DNA of 64,000 bases from Clostridium sp. (GCA_018335695.1 JAGXRV010000071.1:49628-113627), one strand, 5' to 3'; positions 1-10,076 are shown, counted from the stretch's first letter. A program made the numbers and translations. The notes: generated by a model not told the origin, from the letters alone.

Positions 1-281
1 ACATAACCTACTTCGGTAAACTTGGTAGCTTCAACTTTAACAAATGGCGCATTTACCAGTTTAGCCAACCTTCTGGCGATTTCCGTTTTTCCCACACCGG
101 TAGGACCAATCATAATAATATTTTTCGGATAAACTTCGTCCTTGATACCGTCGGGAAGGAGTTTGCGCCGGTATCGATTGCGCAGTGCCACCGCCACACA
201 TTTTTTTGCGTCATTCTGTCCCACAATATATTTATCAAGTTCGGCAACTATCTGCCGAGGTGTCAATTCTTCTCTGTTCAT
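1..281 (-). CDS. hslU: HslU, ATPase subunit of HslUV protease (N-terminal part, cut by window edge)
   Basis: Only the first 93 codons are in the window; the gene continues leftward. Translating the minus strand from ATG at 281 gives a start beginning [12 protein letters not shown], then the Walker A motif GPTGVGKT at residues 59-66 and the [13 protein letters not shown] segment typical of HslU (ClpY). HslU is a cytoplasmic AAA+ unfoldase that feeds proteins into HslV. A GGAGG ribosome site precedes the start, and hslV ends 17 bases upstream, so the two subunits are co-transcribed. Family and start are clear; the C-terminal half cannot be judged. Confidence 0.95.
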   Translation of the reverse strand, partial: MNREELTPRQIVAELDKYIVGQNDAKKCVAVALRNRYRRKLLPDGIKDEVYPKNIIMIGPTGVGKTEIARRLAKLVNAPFVKVEATKFTEVGY

Positions 282-298
282 AATTCCTCCTTGGAGAA

Positions 299-829
299 CT
301 ACAATATTTCCAGAACAATCTTATCATTGGTATAAACACAAATTTCAGCAGCAAGCTGGATAGCACTGCGCGCGATTTCCCCTGCTTCCATAGCGGTAAA
401 ACGATGAAGAGCGCGAGCCGCTGCCAATGCATACGGTCCACCTGAACCGATTGCGGTAACTCCGTCGTCAGGCTCAATTAGCTCCCCATTGCCGGAGATA
501 ACGAGTAAACTAGACGTATCTCCCACCACAAGCAATGCTTCAAGACGTCTTAACACTCGATCGGTGCGCCAATCTTTAGCCAATTCCACCGCAGCCCGGC
601 GTAGATTTCCCTGATATTTTTCCAATTGTTCCTCGTATTTTTCAAACAAGGTAACGGAGTCGGCAACCGAGCCGGCAAAACCGGCTAAAACTCTGCCCTG
701 GTAGATTCGCCTTACTTTTACCGCGTGATGCTTCATAATTGTATTGCCGCCGAGTGTAACTTGACCGTCACCTGCAAGCGCACAACGACCGTCTTTTAAA
801 ACTGCGACAATAGTCGTTCCGTGAAACAT
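299..829 (-). CDS. hslV: HslV, peptidase subunit of ATP-dependent HslUV protease
   Basis: Threonine protease subunit (ClpQ/CodW type) forming the proteolytic chamber for HslU. The start at ATG 829 is chosen because AAGGAG lies just upstream and it gives the family N-terminus MFHGTT; an earlier in-frame start at 862 would add 11 non-conserved residues. As in B. subtilis CodW, the catalytic Thr is a few residues in (Thr5), so N-terminal processing is expected. The motif GDGQVT, the central GFAGSVAD and the C-terminal [12 protein letters not shown] are present. About 176 residues, normal length. It sits 10 bases after xerC and before hslU in the conserved trmFO-xerC-hslV-hslU order. Confidence 0.96.
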   Translation of the reverse strand: MFHGTTIVAVLKDGRCALAGDGQVTLGGNTIMKHHAVKVRRIYQGRVLAGFAGSVADSVTLFEKYEEQLEKYQGNLRRAAVELAKDWRTDRVLRRLEALLVVGDTSSLLVISGNGELIEPDDGVTAIGSGGPYALAAARALHRFTAMEAGEIARSAIQLAAEICVYTNDKIVLEIL

Positions 830-839
830 ATTCTTCTCC

Positions 840-1739
840 TTAAGCCCGGGGATGAGCCGCACAATATGTTTCTTTAAGCTGATCCCTTGTGATATGAGTA
901 TAAATTTGCGTTGTGGATATATTCACATGCCCTAAAAACTCTTGAACCGCACGCAAATCTGCTCCCGCATTAAGCAAATGAGTGGCAAAACTGTGGCGGA
1001 TGCTATGCGGACTAATCCCTTTAGTCAGACTCACTTGGCGAATATATTTTTCTGTCAAGCGGCGCACCCCCCGGTCTGACAATCTTGTCCCATATTTGTT
1101 TAACCAGAGCGCTTTTTCTCCGCTGCCATCCTTATTCCGACGCAATAGCTCCGGCCGGCCACCAACAAGATAAGCCTGCACTGAGCGGCGTGCAAAACTT
1201 CCCAAAGGCACCACCCGCTCGCGGGAACCTTTACCCATAACTATAAACTCGCCACGGTTCAGATCCATAGCATGAAGATCTAACGATACCAATTCACTCA
1301 CCCTAATACCAGACGCATAAAGCGCTTCCAAGATAGCCACATCCCGCAGACCTGCAGGCGTCGCAATATCTGGCGCGCTTAAAAGTCTAAAGACTTCTTC
1401 GACAAAAAGGAATCGTGGCAATTTTTTGCCTTGGCGGGGGGTGGACACTATACTCCATGACGTATCTTTCAAGTGACCTTCCCTGTTTAAGTGGCGCAGA
1501 AAAGAACGGATGGCAGAAAGTTTGCGGGCAATAGTGCGACGCTCGTAATTTTGCTGCTGCAGCATCGCCAAGTAATGTCTGATTGCCAAATAATCCAGCT
1601 CAAACGGGAAAGGGATACCTTCAGCTTCCAGGAAGCTGAAAAACTGGGCAAGATCTTCGGCATAATTTCTGACAGTATGTGGCGACGCATTTTTTTCAAG
1701 TTGCAGATAAGCAATAAAACTGCCCAGAAAATCAACCAT
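840..1739 (-). CDS. xerC: Tyrosine recombinase XerC
   Basis: Site-specific recombinase that resolves chromosome dimers at dif with a XerD partner. An N-terminal SAM-like core-binding domain (about residues 1-90) precedes the catalytic domain. The catalytic set is visible: Arg in [10 protein letters not shown]-x-x-R in [13 protein letters not shown] in EFLGHVNIS and the nucleophile Tyr in TQIYTHI. The open frame runs back to 1820, but that part overlaps trmFO and lacks homology; ATG 1739 (or the GTG at 1742, better spaced from AGGAG) begins [12 protein letters not shown], the usual start. About 299 residues. Same operon position as codV (xerC) of B. subtilis. Confidence 0.94.
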   Translation of the reverse strand: MVDFLGSFIAYLQLEKNASPHTVRNYAEDLAQFFSFLEAEGIPFPFELDYLAIRHYLAMLQQQNYERRTIARKLSAIRSFLRHLNREGHLKDTSWSIVSTPRQGKKLPRFLFVEEVFRLLSAPDIATPAGLRDVAILEALYASGIRVSELVSLDLHAMDLNRGEFIVMGKGSRERVVPLGSFARRSVQAYLVGGRPELLRRNKDGSGEKALWLNKYGTRLSDRGVRRLTEKYIRQVSLTKGISPHSIRHSFATHLLNAGADLRAVQEFLGHVNISTTQIYTHITRDQLKETYCAAHPRA

Positions 1740-1795
1740 CACAAACGTTTTCTCCTTTTCAAAAATAGTATCACAAGAATGTTTACTTTTGCAAG

Positions 1796-3112
1796 TTAAT
1801 TTTGCCAAAGTTTGCGCCATTCCGCAATTTTCTCAAGCGCACGCCGCGCCATCATCATTTTTCTTTCTCTCTTCGACACATTAGCTTGCAGCGGCGGAAA
1901 AATACCGAAGGTAACATTCATAGGCTGAAAGTTTGCCGGATCTGCAGTGGTAATATAACGTAACAACGCGCCGTGGGCCGTTTCATGAGGCCATATTAAT
2001 TGCTTGGCTCCCGCCAACAAGCGGGCTGCGTTGATTCCGGCCACAAGACCCATAGCCGCAGATTCCACATATCCTTCCACACCTGTAATCTGACCTGCAA
2101 AATACAGTTTATTATTTTGGCTGAATTGCAAAGTTGGCAATAACACTCTGGGTGAATTAATATATGTATTACGGTGCACCACTCCAAAACGGGCAAACTC
2201 AGCTTGTTCAAGGCCGGGAATCAAGCGAAAGACGCGGCGTTGCTCAGACCAGCGCAGACGCGTCTGAAAACCTACTATATTGTAGAGAGTAGCCGCCGCA
2301 TCATCCTGTCGCAATTGAACTACAGCGTAAGGCTGACGTCCAGTCCGGGGATCAGTTAAACCAACCGGCTTCATTGGTCCAAACAATAATGTCTCAAAAC
2401 CGCGCGAAGCCATCACTTCCACCGGCATACAACCCTCAAAATACTTCGGCTGTTCTTCTGTGGAATGTCCCAGATGAACTTCGGCAGAAGTAAGCGCTCG
2501 GTAAAACTCCCTGTATTCCTCCTCATTCAGCGGACAATTGAGATAATCGGCTGTCCCCTTTCCGTAGCGGGAGGCGCGAAACGTCTTTGCTTCATCAATC
2601 GACTCTGCCATAACAATCGGCGCGGCAGCATCATAAAAATATAGCGAATCTTCACCTGTCAGCCTGCCGATTTCTGCGGCAAGCGCTGCTGAAGTAAGCG
2701 GTCCGGTAGCCAAAATCACAGGTCCATTAATCGTATCAGGAAGCTCTCTAACTTCACACTCCACGCAAGTCACATTAGGCAAACTATTTATTACTGCAGT
2801 TACACTGCGGGCAAAACCTTCCCGGTCGACTGCTAATGCACCGCCAGCCGGCAGAGCATGTTTATCAGCCTGCGCCATAATCAGTGAATCAAATTGCCGC
2901 ATTTCTTCTTTGAGTAAACCCACGGCGTTTTCCAAAGAAGCCGCCCGCAGCGAGTTGCTGCAAACAAGTTCTGCCAGGTAGGGACTCTGATGCGCCGGGG
3001 TCGTTTGCGACGGACGCATTTCATACAGCTTCACACTGGCTCCTGACTTAGCTGCTTGCCAAACAGCTTCTGCGCCTGCTAACCCTCCCCCAACAACAGT
3101 AATTTCAGCCAA
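1796..3112 (-). CDS. trmFO: TrmFO, folate- and FAD-dependent tRNA (uracil-54-C5-)-methyltransferase
   Basis: Makes ribothymidine at position 54 of tRNA using methylenetetrahydrofolate and FADH2. The N-terminus carries the FAD dinucleotide motif [10 protein letters not shown]; further family segments include [16 protein letters not shown], and the [16 protein letters not shown] stretch near residue 340. At 438 residues the length is standard for this GidA-related family. The start overlaps the 3' end of topA by 8 bases, suggesting translational coupling. This is the folate-type enzyme common in Bacillota, distinct from SAM-dependent TrmA. Confidence 0.96.
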   Translation of the reverse strand: MAEITVVGGGLAGAEAVWQAAKSGASVKLYEMRPSQTTPAHQSPYLAELVCSNSLRAASLENAVGLLKEEMRQFDSLIMAQADKHALPAGGALAVDREGFARSVTAVINSLPNVTCVECEVRELPDTINGPVILATGPLTSAALAAEIGRLTGEDSLYFYDAAAPIVMAESIDEAKTFRASRYGKGTADYLNCPLNEEEYREFYRALTSAEVHLGHSTEEQPKYFEGCMPVEVMASRGFETLLFGPMKPVGLTDPRTGRQPYAVVQLRQDDAAATLYNIVGFQTRLRWSEQRRVFRLIPGLEQAEFARFGVVHRNTYINSPRVLLPTLQFSQNNKLYFAGQITGVEGYVESAAMGLVAGINAARLLAGAKQLIWPHETAHGALLRYITTADPANFQPMNVTFGIFPPLQANVSKRERKMMMARRALEKIAEWRKLWQN

Positions 3113-5243
3113 TTTTTCCCCTCCTGTCCGTCTCTTTTTTTGTCTTTTTGCTGCTTGTTCTTTTTTCTTCCTTTTGAGGAGGTGCTTCTTTCAAGATTTT
3201 TGCGCACTCTTTATTTGCACAAAGCAGTGTTTTGCCTTTAAGTACGGTAAGATAGTTACACTTTGGACATTTAGTTTTCTGCGGGACATCCCAAGTTGTA
3301 AAATCACACTCCGGATAGCGGCTGCAACCATAAAAATTACGCCGCCGTTTAGTTTTGCGCTCCACTAAAGGTTTGCCGCAGGCAGGACAGTCAATATCCA
3401 GCTCTTTTACAATTGGCTTTGCATAGCGGCATTCAGGAAAACCGGGACAGGCGAGAAATTTACCGTAGCGACCCATTTTATATACGAGAAAACGGCCGCA
3501 ATTTGGACATTGCTGATCACTTTCTTCCGGTGCTATCACTACTTTTCCCATATGTTCTTCTGCCTGTTGCAGACTCTTAATGAAACTATCATAAAAGTTG
3601 CGGATGACTTCCACCCACTCCAGGTCGCCTTCTGCTATTTGATCAAATTTTTCTTCCATCTGGGCGGTAAAGTCAACTTCCAGAATATCGGGAAAAAATT
3701 CCAAAAGTTGCTCGAGCACCACATGACCAAGCTCAGTTGCATAAAAAAGCTTATTTTCACGGGTCACATAACCCCTGGTTTGCAACGTTTCAATAATAGG
3801 CGCATAAGTGCTTGGCCGTCCGATTCCTTTCTCCTCCAGCGTTTTAACCAGCATTGCCTCACTAAAACGGGAAGGCGGCTGAGTAAAATGCTGCTTAGGA
3901 TCTAATTGCAACAAAGAAAGCAGCTCGCCGGCCGCCAACTCCGGGAGAAGACCACCTTCTTCCTTTTCTTCCTCATCTTTGCCCTCGGTGTAGAGCTTCA
4001 TAAATCCTTCAAACTTAAGCTGCGAGCCTGTTGCCCTAAATTCATAATCGTCTGCCATAATTTTTGCGGTTACAGTATCATAGACGGCTGCGCTCATCTG
4101 GCTCGCTACCAAGCGCTCCCAGATTAGCTTATATAATCTGTATTGATCTCTCGATAGAAACGATTTGACGCGCTCCGGCGAGCGTAACACCGCTGTGGGT
4201 CTGATTGCCTCATGGGCTTCCTGCGCCCCTTTTTTTGTCGCATATTGCGGCGGTTTGTCCGGCACAAACAAACTGCCGAATTCTGCGGCAAGATATGTAC
4301 GCACCTCAGCCTGTGCCGTTTGTGAGATGCGAGTGGAATCTGTGCGGATATAAGTAATCAGACCAATAACGCCTTCTTGACCTAAATCTAACCCCTCGTA
4401 AAGCTGCTGCGCGACAACCATAGTTTTACGGGCTGTAAAACCGAGCTTGCGGGAAGCCTCCTGTTGCAGACTGCTGGTAGTAAATGGCGGTGCCGGTCGA
4501 CGCCGTCTTTCTTGCTTTTTTACATCTGCCACTTTAAAAGATTTATTTTTTAGAGAATTTAAAAGATCATCAGCTTCCTGACGATTCACCGGCACATGCT
4601 TCTTCCCTTTTTTTCCATAATACTTTGCTAAAAAAGCAGCACCTCTGGAGGCCAACTTGGCATCCAAAGTCCAATACTCCTGCGGCTCAAACTTTTCAAT
4701 TTCATTTTCGCGCTCCACGATCAGGCGGAGAGCCACAGACTGTACACGTCCGGCGGAAAGACCTTTTTTCACCTTTTTCCATAAGAGAGGCGAAATTTTA
4801 TAGCCAACCAATCTGTCAAGTACTCTCCGAGCCTGCTGCGCATTAACTCTGTGCAGATCAATCTGACGGGGATTTTTGAAAGCCTCTTCTACAGCCTTTT
4901 CAGTAATTTCATTAAACTCAACTCGACAAGGCGTATTCTCAGGAATACCTAGCGCACGTGCAAGGTGCCAGGAGATCGCTTCACCTTCACGATCCGGGTC
5001 GGCAGCCAGAAAAACCTTTTTTGCCTCTTTTGCGGTATTCTTTAACTCTTTTAGCACCTCGCCTTTGCCACGAATCGTAATATATTTAGGTTCAAAATTA
5101 TGTTGCACATCAATCCCTAGCTGACTTTTCGGCAAATCGATCACATGCCCAAAAGAAGCTACAACTTTATACCTTCGCCCCAAATACTTTTTAATTGTTT
5201 TTGCCTTTGTCGGTGATTCTACCACAACAAGATAATCTGACAT
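3105..5243 (-). CDS. topA: DNA topoisomerase I
   Basis: Type IA topoisomerase that relaxes negatively supercoiled DNA. ATG 5243 ([15 protein letters not shown]) is preceded by a GGGGGTG ribosome site; an upstream in-frame Met at 5270 is not conserved. A Toprim domain occupies about residues 1-115 ([12 protein letters not shown]), and the active tyrosine is in [12 protein letters not shown] near residue 300. The C-terminus holds three Cys4 zinc ribbons ([24 protein letters not shown]) followed by a Lys-rich tail. About 712 residues, usual size. It follows dprA, as in B. subtilis. Confidence 0.97.
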   Translation of the reverse strand: MSDYLVVVESPTKAKTIKKYLGRRYKVVASFGHVIDLPKSQLGIDVQHNFEPKYITIRGKGEVLKELKNTAKEAKKVFLAADPDREGEAISWHLARALGIPENTPCRVEFNEITEKAVEEAFKNPRQIDLHRVNAQQARRVLDRLVGYKISPLLWKKVKKGLSAGRVQSVALRLIVERENEIEKFEPQEYWTLDAKLASRGAAFLAKYYGKKGKKHVPVNRQEADDLLNSLKNKSFKVADVKKQERRRRPAPPFTTSSLQQEASRKLGFTARKTMVVAQQLYEGLDLGQEGVIGLITYIRTDSTRISQTAQAEVRTYLAAEFGSLFVPDKPPQYATKKGAQEAHEAIRPTAVLRSPERVKSFLSRDQYRLYKLIWERLVASQMSAAVYDTVTAKIMADDYEFRATGSQLKFEGFMKLYTEGKDEEEKEEGGLLPELAAGELLSLLQLDPKQHFTQPPSRFSEAMLVKTLEEKGIGRPSTYAPIIETLQTRGYVTRENKLFYATELGHVVLEQLLEFFPDILEVDFTAQMEEKFDQIAEGDLEWVEVIRNFYDSFIKSLQQAEEHMGKVVIAPEESDQQCPNCGRFLVYKMGRYGKFLACPGFPECRYAKPIVKELDIDCPACGKPLVERKTKRRRNFYGCSRYPECDFTTWDVPQKTKCPKCNYLTVLKGKTLLCANKECAKILKEAPPQKEEKRTSSKKTKKETDRRGKIG

Positions 5244-5305
5244 ACGGCACCCCCAGCTGCAGCACAGCATTTCTAATTATACTACATTTACTAATTCACT
5301 ATAGA

Positions 5306-6379
5306 CTATACACGTATGTAATGGTTTCCCGGCACTTTCTTAACAGCGCACATCAATTCCAGCTCAACTAGGCAAACTGCTAAATCCTCAACAGTCAAAT
5401 CGCAACAGGCAATCAATTCATCAAAATGGATAGGTTCATACTCCATAACCTTTAAAACTTTTTGCTGATTCTGCGTAAAATTTTGTTGAGCATCCTTTAT
5501 GCCTTCAAAGGGTGACAACCCCAAAACAGCCAAAACATCTGCGGCACTTTCCACCAGAGCCGCCCCTTCTTTAATTAAGCGATGGCAGCCGCGACTCGCA
5601 GGACTGTTAATGCTCCCAGGCACGGCAAACACTTCCCTCCCCTGTTCCAGGGCACAATCGGCTGTGATCAATGCACCGCTGCGCTCAGCCGCCTCCACAA
5701 TAATTACCGCCAGGGAGAGACCGCTGATTATCCTGTTGCGCATCGGGAAATGCGGCGGTTTTGGCTGAGTGCCCAAAGGGAATTCACTAAGGATTACACC
5801 TTGGCGTTCAATTTCATCACGCAACTTTCTATTTTCAGGCGGGTAACAAATATCCAGACCACAACCCAATACTGCCGCCGTCCGCCCGCCTGCTCTCAGC
5901 ACGCCTAGATGGGCAGCCGTATCTATCCCCCTGGCCATCCCGCTTACGACTGTTATGCCAAAAGCAGCCAGATCAGCGCTTAACCTGTCAGCAACTGCTT
6001 TACCGTACGCAGTTGCTTTCCTTGAGCCAACCAAAGAGACACAAGTATGGTCAAGCACTGTAAAATCGCCACGGTAAAACAATACCGCCGGCGGGTCGGA
6101 GATTTCTTTAAGAATCTTTGGATAGCGTTCCTCATTCACAAGCACTGCATCAAAACCAAGCGAAATCAAACGCTGAAGCTCTCTGTGGGGATCAACAGCT
6201 TTACGTTCTGCCACCATTGCGGCAGCAGCATGCGCCGGCAAACCCGCGGCGATCAGCGCGTCCACGTCTGCGGTGAATACTTTTTCCGCTGAACCGATTA
6301 CATCCACCAGGCGCGGGATTCGCCTTGCCCCTAGTACTGAAATTCTGCTAAGCGCCAACCAATATGGCAATTCGCGCAT
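5306..6379 (-). CDS. dprA: DprA, DNA-processing protein (RecA loader)
   Basis: DprA/Smf protein that binds incoming single-stranded DNA and loads RecA during transformation. It has an N-terminal helix-hairpin-helix/SAM-like part, the Rossmann domain with VGSRKATAYG and SGMARGIDTAAH, the FPLGTQP and MRNRIISGLS motifs, and a C-terminal winged-helix-like segment. 357 residues is typical. The gene is first in its operon: GGAGGTGA precedes the start and a near-consensus promoter lies at 6448-6476. No other competence gene is in the window, so natural transformation is not implied by this gene alone. Confidence 0.95.
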   Translation of the reverse strand: MRELPYWLALSRISVLGARRIPRLVDVIGSAEKVFTADVDALIAAGLPAHAAAAMVAERKAVDPHRELQRLISLGFDAVLVNEERYPKILKEISDPPAVLFYRGDFTVLDHTCVSLVGSRKATAYGKAVADRLSADLAAFGITVVSGMARGIDTAAHLGVLRAGGRTAAVLGCGLDICYPPENRKLRDEIERQGVILSEFPLGTQPKPPHFPMRNRIISGLSLAVIIVEAAERSGALITADCALEQGREVFAVPGSINSPASRGCHRLIKEGAALVESAADVLAVLGLSPFEGIKDAQQNFTQNQQKVLKVMEYEPIHFDELIACCDLTVEDLAVCLVELELMCAVKKVPGNHYIRV

Positions 6380-6447
6380 TACATCTCACCTCCGCCGCAG
6401 CAGTTATATTTTTCAGTCTGGTCATCTTCTATGGTCGATTTCAATTT

Positions 6448-6476
6448 AGTATACCATAGGCTCTCTAAATCTTCAA
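6448..6476 (-). promoter_or_regulatory. Predicted sigma-A promoter for dprA-topA-trmFO-xerC-hslVU
   Basis: Minus-strand -35 TTGAAG (6471-6476) and -10 TATACT (6448-6453) with exactly 17 bases between, about 70 bases upstream of dprA. It is the only good promoter seen before this six-gene run. Confidence 0.7.
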
Positions 6477-6517
6477 AATAACATGGAAGATGTTGCCAGA
6501 ATTTTAGTCTTCTGTGC

Positions 6518-6538
6518 AAAAAAAAAGCTCGCGAGAGC
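6518..6538 (-). terminator. Predicted intrinsic terminator after the GerMN-domain gene
   Basis: On the minus strand a short hairpin GCTC-TCGC-GAGC (6527-6538) is followed directly by nine T (6518-6526). The stem is only four pairs, so it is weak, but its place 40 bases after the stop codon at 6579 and before the dprA promoter fits termination. Confidence 0.55.
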
Positions 6539-6578
6539 CTTCACTGCCAGCTTGAAATGTCAAAATATTTTCTGTCGA

Positions 6579-7133
6579 TTAGAAATCTCTTAAATCTTGC
6601 TGTCCCAGCGGTTTTTCCCAAACAGAATGTCCGTCGTCCCAGGGTTCCCCTTCTACTAATACCTTTACCTGCTCCACCTCCGGAAACTGGGTGGCGGTAA
6701 AGACTATCGATTGAACAAAGACAGACCCCCATAAAGTGCCGCCGGGGGAATCGGTAAGAACCTCCCGGGAAAAATCAATTGTCAAAGTAGACCCTTCTCT
6801 ATTTACCGCAATTATTTCCGCAGCAGCGGGGACTGTGGCATAATATTCACCCTCTTCAGCACGAGGACCATTAAGCAGAGCTTCAAATGTTCGAAATACT
6901 TTATCTTCACCTTCATTTACGGTAATCTTACGGGTTATCGGCAAAACATAACCAAACTGGCCGAATTCCCCCGATTCTATAAGCGTAGGGTTAGCAAAAA
7001 AAAGGAGTACTTCCACTTCGTTTGTCGGTGGCAAATTCTCAACAGGTGCTTCTTCCTCCGGACTAGGACCTGTTGTCGACAGAAACACCAAAACTAACAA
7101 AATTGCCAGGCAAAAGAAAAAAAGTTTAGACAT
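6579..7133 (-). CDS. GerMN-domain secreted protein
   Basis: About 184 residues: a hydrophobic N-terminal signal or anchor segment (residues about 4-20), a short acidic/proline linker, then a GerMN (sporulation/germination) domain with ITVNEGED, EALLNGP and the SIVFTATQFPEVEQVKVLVEG segment typical of that fold. GerMN domains occur in B. subtilis GerM and in lipoproteins such as LpqB; they are extracytoplasmic and thought to bind cell-wall or protein partners. ATG 7133 is preferred because GAGGGG lies 8 bases upstream; a GTG at 7142 is the alternative. No lipobox Cys is seen. It is transcribed alone from a near-consensus promoter. The exact role is unknown. Confidence 0.8.
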   Translation of the reverse strand: MSKLFFFCLAILLVLVFLSTTGPSPEEEAPVENLPPTNEVEVLLFFANPTLIESGEFGQFGYVLPITRKITVNEGEDKVFRTFEALLNGPRAEEGEYYATVPAAAEIIAVNREGSTLTIDFSREVLTDSPGGTLWGSVFVQSIVFTATQFPEVEQVKVLVEGEPWDDGHSVWEKPLGQQDLRDF

Positions 7134-7154
7134 GACTCTCACCCCTCAAAAATA

Positions 7155-7183
7155 AGTATAACTGCTTCCGCACAAAAACTCAA
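7155..7183 (-). promoter_or_regulatory. Predicted sigma-A promoter for the GerMN-domain gene
   Basis: Minus-strand -35 TTGAGT (7178-7183), 17-base spacer, -10 TATACT (7155-7160). The expected start of transcription lies only about 15 bases before the start codon, giving a very short leader. The -35 box touches the REP-like hairpin at 7184. Confidence 0.7.
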
Positions 7184-7214
7184 CCCCACCAGGGGGACGG
7201 CTCTCCTGGTTGAC
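7184..7214. repeat. REP-like palindrome with core GGGGGACGG
   Basis: An inverted repeat (CCAGG / CCTGG, extended by CAA / TTG after a bulge) encloses the core GGGGGACGGCTCT. The same core appears at 63389-63404 (GGGGGACGGGGTTCT) and, inverted, at 7346-7362, where the minus strand reads GGACGGTTCTTG. It forms the left boundary of the transposase remnant that follows. Confidence 0.6.
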
Positions 7215-7257
7215 AATTTCTTCCATCTCTAATATAAAGATCTCAGGGGTGGTTATC

Positions 7258-7346
7258 TTGCCAAGAAAAGCGAGAAAAAAATCTGAGAGCGGAATATATC
7301 ATATAATTTTACGCGGACAAAACAGACAGACAATATTTAACAATCT
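7258..7346 (+). pseudogene. Remnant of a REP-associated tyrosine transposase (RAYT, Y1_Tnp family)
   Basis: From TTG 7258 the plus strand reads LPRKARKKSESGIYHIILRG followed by QNRQTIFNN, which matches the N-terminus of IS200-like REP-associated Y1 transposases (PRKAR-x-KSxxGIYHIxLRGxNRQxIF). Similarity stops after about 29 residues; the HUH motif and catalytic Tyr region are absent, and the frame continues as noise. The fragment therefore cannot encode a working transposase. It is bounded by REP-like motifs, so it is best seen as a deletion product of a RAYT/REP unit between the opp operon and the GerMN-domain gene. Confidence 0.75.
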
Positions 7347-7363
7347 TAAGCAAGAACCGTCCA

Positions 7364-8290
7364 CTAGGTTGAGGTTGAGTGGCAAGCGACAAAGTGTCCT
7401 TCAGTTTTCTGTGCCAGTGTGGGCGCGATGCGTCGGCAGCGGAGAGCAGCTTTAGGACAGCGTTGATAAAAGCTGCACCCGGAAACTGTCGATAGCAGAT
7501 GTTCAGACTCTGCAAGCTGGAAGGGCGGCATTTTTTTTTGTGGGTCAGGATGAGGATGTGCGTCAAGCAGCAAGCGTGTATACGGATGCGCCGGAAAATT
7601 AAAAACTGTTTCCACCCTGCCGGATTCCACGATTTTACCCAGATGCATCACGGCAACACGCTCGCAGATTTGCAGCACAACGGCTAAATTATGAGAAATG
7701 AACAAATACGAAAGGCCGTAAGTCTCTTTCAGACGTGCCAGCAATATAAGCAATCGCGCGCTTGCCGTCACGTCTAAAGCCGAGACCGGTTCGTCCAAAA
7801 CTATTACACTCGGCAGTACAACAAGAGTGCGAGCCAGAGCAACCCGCTGCCTTTGTCCGCCGCTCAGTTGGTGCGGATAACGCTTCAGCATCTTTTTGTC
7901 TAAACCGACATCATCTAGAATTTCCGAAACACGCTGTTCTCTTTCTATCCGATTTCCAGTTTTTTGAATCACCAATCCTTCCTCCACCAAATCAGCCACA
8001 CTCAGCCTTGGGTTTAACGCTGCGGCACTGTCCTGAAAGACCATTTGCACTTCACGGCGGATACCAGGTTCTATCCGTTTCCCTTTTAAATATAGAGAAC
8101 CGCGGCAAGGCCGTTCAAGACCGGCGACTATTTTTCCCAGGGTTGTCTTACCCGAACCCGACTCACCCACCAGTCCAAAAGTTTCCCCGCAAAAAATAGT
8201 AAGACTAACCCCATCAACCGCCTTGATAAATCGTTTGGCTCCGTTTTGATAGACTGCCGCTATCCCTTTAAGAGTTAAGAAAGCCTCCAT
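7364..8290 (-). CDS. oppF: Oligopeptide ABC transporter, ATP-binding protein OppF
   Basis: Second ATPase of the oligopeptide importer. Walker A GESGSGKTT, signature LSGGQRQRVALAR, Walker B VIVLDEPVSALD and the switch His in LFISHNLAV are intact. The C-terminal oligo_HPY region has HPYTRLLLDAHP and the Cys motif CSFYQRCPKAALRC known to hold an iron-sulfur cluster in related DppD/OppF proteins. ATG 8290 follows a GGCGGTG site and starts just after oppD ends; the frame extends to 8329 but that part overlaps oppD. About 308 residues. Last gene of oppABCDF. Confidence 0.92.
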   Translation of the reverse strand: MEAFLTLKGIAAVYQNGAKRFIKAVDGVSLTIFCGETFGLVGESGSGKTTLGKIVAGLERPCRGSLYLKGKRIEPGIRREVQMVFQDSAAALNPRLSVADLVEEGLVIQKTGNRIEREQRVSEILDDVGLDKKMLKRYPHQLSGGQRQRVALARTLVVLPSVIVLDEPVSALDVTASARLLILLARLKETYGLSYLFISHNLAVVLQICERVAVMHLGKIVESGRVETVFNFPAHPYTRLLLDAHPHPDPQKKMPPFQLAESEHLLSTVSGCSFYQRCPKAALRCRRIAPTLAQKTEGHFVACHSTST

Positions 8291-8294
8291 CTTT

Positions 8295-9233
8295 TCACCG
8301 CCTGTTATGACATCGCACTTTCCGCCCATCGCTTTGCCGCACTAACGGCGGATTATACACACATTTGCCAACCCTTTCCGGACAGCGGGATGCAAATACG
8401 CAACCATTTGCCGGTTCATCATTTTCCTCTATTATAGGTACTTTTAAAACTGACGGAAGATCCAAGCGGGGCACAGAAGCAAGCAGAAAATCGGTGTAGG
8501 GATGAGCAGGGCTGGAGAATAATTTGCCTACGGCAGCCTCTTCCACCAACTGCCCGCCGCAAAGCACGAGCACTCGATCTGCCAACTGGGCAATCACCCC
8601 CAGGTCATGCGAAATAAGCAACAGTGACATCTTTGCATCTGAGGTCTGTTCTTTAAGCAAGCAGAGAATTTGTGCCTGTATAGAAACATCGAGCGCAGTG
8701 GTGGGTTCATCGGCAATTAAAAGCTTAGGGCGACAGCAAATAGCTGCTGCCAGCATTACTCTTTGTTTCATTCCACCGCTCAACTGATGGGGAAACTGCC
8801 GCATCCGCAGCTTAGCAGGAGTTAACCCCAGCGAGCTAAATAAACTTTCCGTCTTCTTTTCTGCTTCCAATTTAGAGATTTGCAGATGGAAGCGAAGCAC
8901 CTCGCTTACTTGACTGCCGGCAGAAAGCAACGGGTTAAGACCGGTTGACGGGTCCTGAAACAAAAATCCGAGCTCACCACCTCGGATTGCCCGCCAGTCA
9001 CTCTCGCTGCTAACACCTATCACAAAACGCCGACCCCAAAAGCGAATCTCGCCTGAAGCCTTTGCTGCAGACGGCAAAAGTCCGGCAATTGCTAAAGCAG
9101 TCATGCTTTTGCCGCTGCCGCTTTCGCCCACAATACCTACGGTTTCGCCCGGTGCAATAAAAAATGATACGTCTGTCAGCGCTTGAAAGTTCTCGGTCGG
9201 GAAGCTCACAGACAAATCAGTGATAGTAAGCAC
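8295..9233 (-). CDS. oppD: Oligopeptide ABC transporter, ATP-binding protein OppD
   Basis: First ATPase of the importer, 312 residues. Walker A GESGSGKSMT, Q-loop FLFQDPSTGLNP, signature LSGGMKQRVMLAAA, Walker B LLIADEPTTALDV and switch LLISHDLGV are complete. The C-terminal extension contains HPYTDFLL and the Cys cluster CVFASRCPERVGKC. It overlaps oppC by 17 bases, so the two are probably translated together. Substrate cannot be told from the ATPase; the permease and binding protein point to short peptides. Confidence 0.92.
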   Translation of the reverse strand: MLTITDLSVSFPTENFQALTDVSFFIAPGETVGIVGESGSGKSMTALAIAGLLPSAAKASGEIRFWGRRFVIGVSSESDWRAIRGGELGFLFQDPSTGLNPLLSAGSQVSEVLRFHLQISKLEAEKKTESLFSSLGLTPAKLRMRQFPHQLSGGMKQRVMLAAAICCRPKLLIADEPTTALDVSIQAQILCLLKEQTSDAKMSLLLISHDLGVIAQLADRVLVLCGGQLVEEAAVGKLFSSPAHPYTDFLLASVPRLDLPSVLKVPIIEENDEPANGCVFASRCPERVGKCVYNPPLVRQSDGRKVRCHNRR

Positions 9234-10059
9234 GCTTCCCCCTCCCCGATTGACTTTTTGGGTAAAGACGCTGACGAAAGCCTTCCCCCATCAAGTGGAA
9301 AGCAAAAACTGTAATAAAAATAGCCGCCCCGGGAAAAGTCGCATACCACCAGGCGTGGCGAAGATAATTTTGCGCTTCACGCAACATATTCCCCCAGGTA
9401 GGAACGGGAGGCTGAATGCCAAGCCCGAAATAGCCCAGCCCCGCCTCCGTCAGAATCGCAGCCGGCACTGCAACAGTCGCGGCTACTAAAATGGGTCCCA
9501 AAGCGTTTGGCAGCAAATGAACCATGAGAACCCGCCAGTGAGAAGCACCCAGCATCCTGGATGCCGCGGCAAATTCCAAATTTTTCAGCCGCAATATCTC
9601 CCCCCGCACCAACCTAGCGACTGCCGGCCAGCCGGTTCCTCCGATAACAATTACCACGAGCCAGATAGCAGGCTCAAAGATTGCCGCAAGCGTTAGCACC
9701 AAAAGCATAGATGGATATACTAACACAATATCAGTCAACCGCATAATCAATTGATCGGTAAGCCCACCAAAGTAACCGGCCAATGCTCCTAAAGCTGTGC
9801 CCACCGTAATTGAAAGCAGCATCGCTAAAAGACCTACAGCAAGTGAAACGCGGGCACCGTATACTACTCGGCTGTAAATATCTCTGCCCAAGCGGTCTGT
9901 CCCAAAAAAATGTTCTTTTCCGGGAGACTGGAGCCAACGCTTTGCATCTGTTTGGTGCGGGTCATAATTAGCAAAAAGCGGTGAAAAAATCGCAAGTAAA
10001 GTCAAGATTATGACTAAAAGCATACCGAGATATAGCTCGACCCCCTGTTGCTTCAGCAT
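9217..10059 (-). CDS. oppC: Oligopeptide ABC transporter, permease OppC
   Basis: Inner-membrane permease of the DppC/OppC class, 280 residues, with an N-terminal OppC_N segment (FSPLFANYDPHQTD, FGTDRLGRDIYSRV) and about six membrane helices. The EAA loop with conserved Gly is visible in EFAAASRMLGASHWRVLMVHLLPN. It lies 17 bases after oppB and overlaps oppD. It pairs with OppB to form the channel. Confidence 0.92.
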   Translation of the reverse strand: MLKQQGVELYLGMLLVIILTLLAIFSPLFANYDPHQTDAKRWLQSPGKEHFFGTDRLGRDIYSRVVYGARVSLAVGLLAMLLSITVGTALGALAGYFGGLTDQLIMRLTDIVLVYPSMLLVLTLAAIFEPAIWLVVIVIGGTGWPAVARLVRGEILRLKNLEFAAASRMLGASHWRVLMVHLLPNALGPILVAATVAVPAAILTEAGLGYFGLGIQPPVPTWGNMLREAQNYLRHAWWYATFPGAAIFITVFAFHLMGEGFRQRLYPKSQSGRGKRAYYH

Positions 10060-10076
10060 ATCTTCACTCCTTTTTG

